Below are positions 62,801 through 64,000 of a stretch of DNA of 64,000 bases, piece after piece (positions within the stretch are counted from its first letter, which is position 1; every line of letters starts with the position of its first letter). Origin of the DNA: Trichoplusia ni (Eukaryota; Arthropoda; Insecta; Lepidoptera; Noctuidae); NCBI RefSeq assembly GCF_003590095.1, contig NC_039482.1, positions 13,285,657 through 13,349,656 of the forward strand, read 5' to 3'. Position numbers and translations under genes: made by a program. The notes under the pieces are model-generated. The model was not told where the DNA came from. It saw only the letters and a program-made list of their open reading frames with translations, and searched no databases.

Positions 62801-63866
62801 CTTTTCAAGTCAGGACAAAATCCGAAAAACAACTTTCATTGCTTCATTAACTTTTGTTCAAAAGAAAAGTCAATTTTTAAAGCTACTCTTGTCCATAAAA
62901 TATAATTTTTGATTTAACAAGAAAATCCTATTAAAAGCGAGACGGGACAAGCTATACGTTTATCGCTAAAGCCAGTCAAATATAATAGTAGGTAGGTACA
63001 AGGTAAATCAAGATAACGAACGCAAGAACATGTTACAAGATAAAGAAAATAACATAGTACAGAAGGCTTCTCCCAATAATGGGGCAGCAGAGGCTGAAGA
63101 AGTAAATCTAACACCACTTCCACTTCACGATGGCAACAATGTAACAACTCCAACTTAGAAAACAGCCGTAGGTGTTAAACGACGGATTTACAAACGCCAG
63201 TTAATACGATCATGCGAAGCTAGTGTTAACTGTTCACGTAATAGTTTTACTTCGCATCGACGAGCGACGTAATAAACCAGTAACTATATATTACGCGTCG
63301 AAAACTGATTTCGGTTGCGTCGTTTGGTTATTTATTGTTCACGATTCACAACGTAACGCCATTTATCGGCTATTCTCTTTAACATAACTGAACAGGTAGT
63401 AAAATCGATGAACTTTTTCGTGAAATTGTGTCTCGTATCATGAGTACCTGAGCAATATTTCCATTTTCTCGGCATTTTCAAAACCTTGCTTGTTTCCTGT
63501 TTATCCATTTCCTATCATAGAAGAAGCTCAACAACCTCAGTGCTCATCAAAGCGCGCTCTACATGATCTAGCTACCCATTCAGATGCGTTGGACAACTAC
63601 AGTACCTACCCTTATTATTAACTTCGAAATTGGTTACAATTATTTCCAATTTCAGCATCATCATTAGTCAGAGCTTCTTCTCACCTTAACATCGATAAGC
63701 CTGACAGCGAAGGCGGCAGCCTCGGGCGCGGTCAGGCTGAGCTGGCACGGCGCGCGCGGCGCTGACGGGGGCCGCACCAGCGCCAGCGCCAGCGCAGCCC
63801 CCGCGCCGCTGTTGCTGCCCAACTCTAGTTTCTCCGTGCGACCGCATAGTAGACTAGAACACAACC
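20601..63866 (-). CDS. CUB-LDLa single-pass membrane protein with PPxY tail (C-terminal six exons; possible Culd orthologue)
   Basis: Six exons join in frame on the minus strand: 63866-63685, 24148-23981, 22996-22813, 22411-22175, 21401-21246, 20839-20601. The phases match (0, 0, 1, 1, 1) and every junction is AG/GT. The 387 residues read: a CUB domain (Cys 7, 40, 112 and 131; about 1-177), an LDLa module (six Cys, 181-219), a linker, a transmembrane helix (288-308), a Cys-Cys-Cys-Lys-Arg juxtamembrane stretch and a proline-rich tail with PPEY (353-356) and PPSY (359-362). The signal peptide and N-terminus must lie right of the window. In the family, CUB and LDLa modules bind extracellular protein ligands, and PPxY motifs bind WW domains such as those of Nedd4-type ubiquitin ligases. 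The Drosophila protein Culd, needed for endocytic trafficking of rhodopsin and TRPL, has this CUB-LDLa-TM plan. That identity is my inference; the domain calls are firm. Confidence 0.88.
20840..21245 (-). other. Intron between exons e and f (406 bp)
   Basis: Donor GTGAGT, acceptor CTGTACTTTCAG, phase 1. I see nothing else in it. Confidence 0.75.
21246..21401 (-). CDS. Exon e: juxtamembrane stalk and transmembrane helix
   Basis: Acceptor GTTTGGTAACAG (before 21401), donor TGGG|GTGAGT at 21246; 51 full codons, phase 1 at both ends. After a short stalk the sequence reads WSYLVVGMLVCATILMFCLA. This is an uncharged stretch of about 21 residues flanked by Pro-Tyr-Gly-Pro outside and, across the next junction, by Glu-Cys-Cys-Cys-Lys-Arg inside. 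The positive-inside flank supports type I topology, as expected for a CUB-LDLa ectodomain. Confidence 0.87.
21402..22174 (-). repeat. Intron between exons d and e (773 bp) with an antisense interspersed repeat
   Basis: Donor GTGAGT, acceptor TTTGGTAACAG, phase 1. At about 21532-21652 lies a minus-oriented repeat. Read on the minus strand it starts ATCTAATATAGAA, then TTCTCGTGTCGCGCTGT and CTCCAAAACGGCTTGACC. I know these words as a common lepidopteran dispersed element. The rest shows nothing distinctive. Confidence 0.6.
22175..22411 (-). CDS. Exon d: LDLa module and linker
   Basis: Acceptor TACAATTTCAG (before 22411), donor ATTA|GTGAGT at 22175; phase 1 on both sides, the common phase for shuffled extracellular modules. 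It encodes a complete LDLa repeat with cysteines 181, 189, 195, 202, 208 and 219 and the signature CDGVRHCPGGEDED. Asp203, Asp213 and Glu214 sit at calcium-ligand positions, while the Asp normally just before the fifth cysteine is His207. A helical-looking linker follows, rich in Leu, Arg and Glu (LLELLRRFAARNQELLG). Confidence 0.9.
22412..22812 (-). repeat. Intron between exons c and d (401 bp) with an antisense retroposon-end fragment
   Basis: Donor GTAAGT, acceptor CATTACAATTTCAG, phase 1. At about 22471-22505 it holds, on the minus strand, the words CACAGTGGGCTAGA that also follow the GCCTTTGCCCAGCAGTGGGA repeat at 10.26 kb. An old retroposon 3' end therefore appears to be embedded here. 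Confidence 0.55.
22813..22996 (-). CDS. Exon c: C-terminal half of the CUB domain
   Basis: Acceptor TTTTCCAG (before 22996), donor AGTG|GTAAGT at 22813; 61 codons plus one base, so it ends in phase 1. It reads YIGD, then WRLNLCGGN (fourth CUB cysteine in the usual Leu-Cys-Gly setting), then LKIVW and LRLVVTAV. The last two are the alternating hydrophobic strands that end CUB domains. This is the exon that makes the CUB call most convincing. Confidence 0.87.
22997..23980 (-). other. Intron between exons b and c (984 bp)
   Basis: Donor GTAAGC, acceptor CATCTTTTCCAG, phase 0. I see no coding signal or clear repeat in it. Confidence 0.75.
23981..24148 (-). CDS. Exon b: CUB insertion loop and third CUB cysteine
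   Basis: The acceptor is TTTATTTCCAG (before 24148) and the donor is ATT|GTAAGC at 23981. It has 56 codons and is phase 0 on both sides. It encodes a low-complexity Ala/Ser/Thr/Arg segment with two overlapping N-glycosylation sequons (NNST, residues 106-109). It closes on SCKLLI, which supplies the third CUB cysteine and begins the strand completed by YIGD in the next exon. The spacing between the second and third CUB cysteines (about 72 residues) is well above the family norm, so this exon adds a loop of some 45 residues. Confidence 0.85.
24881..24903 (-). repeat. Family X 3' end, minus orientation
   Basis: Reads AACCGGTCAAGTGCAAGTCG, the reverse of the end of the 5.6 kb copy. Confidence 0.5.
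28195..28332. mobile_element. Harbinger-type MITE, 138 bp, with TAA target duplication
   Basis: Near-perfect inverted repeats of about 37 bp. The left is GGGCCGATTTTTCAATCG then CCAGATAACTTTTATTCG; the right mirrors it, ending GACGATTGAAAAATCGAGCC. The element is flanked on both sides by TAA (28192-28194 and 28333-28335), the three-base duplication typical of PIF/Harbinger elements. It lies inside the 39.5 kb intron. Confidence 0.8.
29951..30060 (+). repeat. Dispersed repeat family X, copy at 29.95 kb
   Basis: Reads CAGGCTGTAAATTATGAATC, GTGATAGCTAG and TATTTCTGCTGCCGCT, shared with the other family X copies. Confidence 0.55.
30417..30469. repeat. 53-bp hairpin element (family H), copy 1
   Basis: Left end TGTGGGAGCGAGATGG, right end CGTCACGCTTACACA, giving an imperfect stem. 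The centre shares TATACAATGC-type words with copy 3. Confidence 0.6.
32115..32166. repeat. 52-bp hairpin element (family H), copy 2
   Basis: Left end TGTGGAAGCGAGACG, right end CATCTCGCTTAAACA. Same length and arms as copies 1 and 3, with a diverged centre. Confidence 0.6.
34498..34665. mobile_element. hAT-type MITE, 168 bp, with 8-bp target duplication
   Basis: The ends CAGGGCCGGAT and ATACGGCACTG are imperfect inverted repeats of hAT style. The flanks TGTATGAA (34490-34497) and TGTACGAA (34666-34673) match at seven of eight bases, as expected for an aged 8-bp duplication. The interior is GC-rich (GGGGCCCCCTTG, GGGCCCCTAGGCA) and non-coding. Confidence 0.8.
37873..37940 (+). repeat. Family P fragment at 37.9 kb
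   Basis: Reads TTACTTATGCGTATTTATCG, GGATGGCCCGACTAAGTTC, then AATCATGAGCTGATACGG. It has the same words in the same order as 9549 and 41467. Confidence 0.6.
40350..40510 (+). repeat. Probable lepidopteran dispersed repeat fragment
   Basis: Contains ATTTTTACAACTCAATTTTG, AGGATGAAATTTTCAGGGTA and GGCTGGACCGATTTTGATAA, words typical of a widespread lepidopteran repeat. Single copy in the window, so support is from recall. Confidence 0.4.
40837..41045 (+). mobile_element. Helitron-like element, 5' part (plus)
   Basis: Begins ATCTATACTAATATACTATA, then GAAGAGTTTGTTTGTTTG, AACGCGCTAATCTCAGGAAC and AATAGACCATTCATCGAGGA. It is an inverted partner of 15090-15313. Confidence 0.6.
41467..41605 (+). 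mobile_element. Family P palindromic MITE-like element, most complete copy
   Basis: The left arm reads TTATCGGGATAGCCCGACTT and the right arm is its near reverse complement, AAGTCTTTTCGGGCTATCCT then GATAAATA. Between them lies AACGCAATCCTTAATTACGA followed by GCTGATGC. Copies at 9.55 and 37.87 kb keep only the left part. Confidence 0.6.
42626..42781 (-). mobile_element. Helitron-like element, short copy (minus)
   Basis: The plus strand reads CTAGCTGTTGCCCGCGAGC, the reverse of the family 3' end, then TTTCGTCTAAATCCGTTCA and CATCCATACATACA, ending at TATTAGAAGGAT. Confidence 0.6.
43872..43926 (+). repeat. Dispersed repeat family X, short copy at 43.9 kb
   Basis: Contains GTGAACTGTGATAGCTAGAC followed by a diverged TTATGTATTTT, as in the 29.95 kb copy. 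Confidence 0.45.
43955..44050 (+). repeat. Retroposon 3' end fragment at 44.0 kb
   Basis: Reads GAAAGATAGAAAGTTCTGGA, AGAGAAAGGGGGAGGCCTTT, then GCGGGCCTAGCAGTGGGATC. It is a diverged member of the same end type as at 10.26 kb. The 80-codon open frame over it is a by-product. Confidence 0.55.
45107..45402 (-). mobile_element. MITE family M1, copy 3, truncated at one end
   Basis: Starts TAGGGATGATGACA and matches copies 1 and 2 through ACGCGTGACGTCACGATC and ACTGAGGGACTAATTAGA. It stops after TTTTTTCTTTTA, so the last roughly 20 bp with the other terminal repeat are missing. It lies inside the 39.5 kb intron. Confidence 0.8.
45643..45929 (-). mobile_element. Helitron-like element, near-complete (minus)
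   Basis: On the minus strand it begins TCCTACAAATATTATAAACG and ends GTCGCGCGCAACAACTAG. The middle matches the 15.1 and 40.8 kb copies (AGATAGCCTATTTATCGAGA). This copy joins the two end types seen separately elsewhere, showing they belong to one family of about 285 bp. Confidence 0.6.
46082..46274. repeat. CpG-rich imperfect palindrome, about 190 bp
   Basis: The left arm (from 46082) and right arm (to 46274) fold back on each other. AGATAATCAACTAATAT pairs with the complement of ATATGAGTTGACTATCT. GCGCGCGGCG...ATGTGTG pairs with CACACATAGCGGCGCGCG. Near the centre GCTTTCAATTGTGTG pairs with CACACAAATTAAAGC. It could be an old MITE, a hairpin RNA source or a regulatory block. Confidence 0.6.
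48294..48367. repeat. Inverted repeat-bounded repeat fragment
   Basis: GTCCCACTGCTTGGTACAGG at the left is mirrored by GATGCCTAGCAGCGGGAC at the right. The words resemble CCCAGCAGTGGGAC retroposon ends placed head to head. Confidence 0.45.
48561..48634 (+). repeat. Retroposon-like 3' end with A tail
   Basis: GAGTCTGACACTCCCTTCC, then CAACCCAAAGCGGAAGGAG and a run of nine A. Related to the minus-strand copy at 190-330. Confidence 0.5.
52081..52210. other. Unexplained CpG-rich block in the giant intron
   Basis: Contains GGTGCGCGTACGCACC (arms GGTGCG/CGCACC), TTAATGGCGGCTGG and CGTCGGTTCGGCCGCG. It stands out from the AT-rich surroundings. No convincing open frame or repeat partner is present in the window. 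Confidence 0.4.
53871..54075 (+). repeat. Widespread lepidopteran interspersed repeat, long copy
   Basis: Reads CATCATCGGCCTAGCC, ACTATGTTGGGGTCGGCTTA, CAGTGTTTTACAAGGAGCGA, CTGCCTATTTGACCTCCTCA and CAACACGATACCCCTTAG. I recognise this sequence as common across moth and butterfly genomes. A second, shorter copy is at 60.9 kb. The minus-strand open frame over it is not a gene. Confidence 0.7.
55829..55920. promoter_or_regulatory. Promoter-like motif cluster (E2F-, YY1- and DRE-like)
   Basis: Within 90 bp lie TTTTCCCGCGCC (E2F-like, 55829), CTTCCCGCCACG (E2F-like, 55853), AAAATGGCGGGCG (YY1/E2F-like, 55882) and ATATCGATA (55907-55915), which contains TATCGATA, the DREF element of insect growth-gene promoters. 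The block is GC-rich inside AT-rich intron. No exon with coding signal follows on either strand. Confidence 0.45.
56758..56810. repeat. 53-bp hairpin element (family H), copy 3
   Basis: Left end TGTGGAAGCGAGGCGG, right end CACCTCGCTTCCACA, a nearly perfect 14-bp stem. The centre reads GATATACACTGCACGTATCG. Confidence 0.7.
60897..60990 (+). repeat. Second, diverged copy of the 53.9 kb repeat
   Basis: Reads CTTCGGCCAACGATTTTGCC, GCTGGGGTCGGCTTCCTGCG, then TGGATTCTACTGAATGCC, parallel to the 53.9 kb copy and stopping before the ACCTCCTCAACC part. Confidence 0.6.
63685..63866 (-). CDS. Exon a: N-terminal half of the CUB domain
   Basis: The acceptor is CTGTCTTGTCTACAG just before 63866 and the donor is AAG|GTGAGA at 63685. 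The exon opens with two bases of a split codon, then 60 codons, ending in phase 0. It is far more GC-rich than its surroundings. It holds the first two CUB cysteines: the Cys-Gly at residues 7-8 and the Cys at 40, followed by the strand-like CQLSLTAP and FAVRLIDVK. Upstream exons with the start codon and signal peptide are not in the window. Confidence 0.85.
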
Positions 63867-64000
63867 CTGTAGACAAGACAGCAATACATTAATTTAGGTA
63901 AAGAAACTTTATATGAACTTAAATCTACTACGGAGATTTCGAGGATTTACAAACATCACAGGGAGTCCTTTAAAAATAAATGACGAGTGACCTGTTCTCC
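63867..64000 (-). other. Intron upstream of exon a (partial)
   Basis: The minus strand has a polypyrimidine-like TGCTGTCTTGTCTACAG acceptor at its end. The rest of this intron and the 5' exons lie beyond the window. It splits a codon after its first base. Confidence 0.65.

Larger units (their letters stand above)
46280..63680. other. Rest of the giant intron, right part
   Basis: Apart from the repeats and blocks listed separately, this stretch is AT-rich with only short, compositionally random open frames. I see no nested gene. Confidence 0.45.
24149..63684 (-). other. Giant 39.5 kb intron of the CUB-LDLa gene
   Basis: The intron runs from donor GTGAGA (63684) to acceptor TTATTTCCAG (24149) and is phase 0. 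It interrupts the CUB domain between its second and third cysteines. I found no further exon that fits the CUB pattern. A small phase-0 exon could still be hidden, because a phase-0 cassette would not disturb the frame. It holds many interspersed repeats, listed separately, and three CpG-rich or promoter-like blocks (46.1, 52.1, 55.85 kb). Long introns of this kind often carry enhancers or alternative promoters; that is inference. Confidence 0.75.

Noticed and set aside
1..64000. Search for CRISPR arrays, operons, phage or plasmid features and intact transposon enzymes
   Set aside because: Splice sites, insect-type protein domains and lepidopteran repeats show a nuclear insect locus. No regularly spaced repeats or transposase or RT motifs were seen.

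Overview
The window looks like a piece of a moth or butterfly (Lepidoptera) nuclear chromosome. It is AT-rich and gene-poor, and it has spliced genes with GT-AG introns. It is littered with short interspersed elements of lepidopteran type: a retroposon end reading GCCTTTGCCCAGCAGTGGGA, a TC...CTAG Helitron-like family, hAT, Harbinger and other MITEs, and traces of the insect telomere word CCTAA. I saw no rRNA, tRNA, CRISPR or prokaryotic feature, and no intact transposase or reverse transcriptase.

Two protein-coding genes can be supported, both on the minus strand. The right two thirds (20601-63866) hold the last six coding exons of a single-pass membrane protein. In order it has a CUB domain, an LDL-receptor class A module, a transmembrane helix and a short proline-rich tail with two PPxY motifs. 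All six exons join in frame across consensus splice sites and give 387 residues up to the stop. The first exon(s) lie to the right of the window. One 39.5 kb intron (24149-63684) sits inside the CUB domain and makes up most of the window. The architecture matches the CUB and LDLa protein Culd, known in Drosophila photoreceptors, but orthology is inferred from domains only. Downstream, at 16669-18102, is an intronless gene for a 477-residue ZAD/C2H2 zinc-finger protein with ten fingers.

From 1 to about 16.3 kb no coding exon can be recognised. A GC-rich block at 11.3-11.8 kb looks like a promoter with a non-coding first exon, probably of a third minus-strand gene whose coding part lies left of the window. 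Other promoter-like or CpG-rich blocks lie in the giant intron near 46.1, 52.1 and 55.85 kb.

The most interesting non-gene signals are these: a 304-bp MITE only 17 bp past the zinc-finger stop codon, which carries an AATAAA that its two sister copies lack; a family of three 52-53 bp hairpin elements spread through the giant intron; a roughly 190-bp CpG-rich imperfect palindrome at 46.1 kb; a tight E2F/DRE/YY1-like motif cluster at 55.85 kb; and a start-stop mini-uORF (ATGTAA) 3 nt before the zinc-finger start codon. I found no convincing wholly new multi-gene system here.
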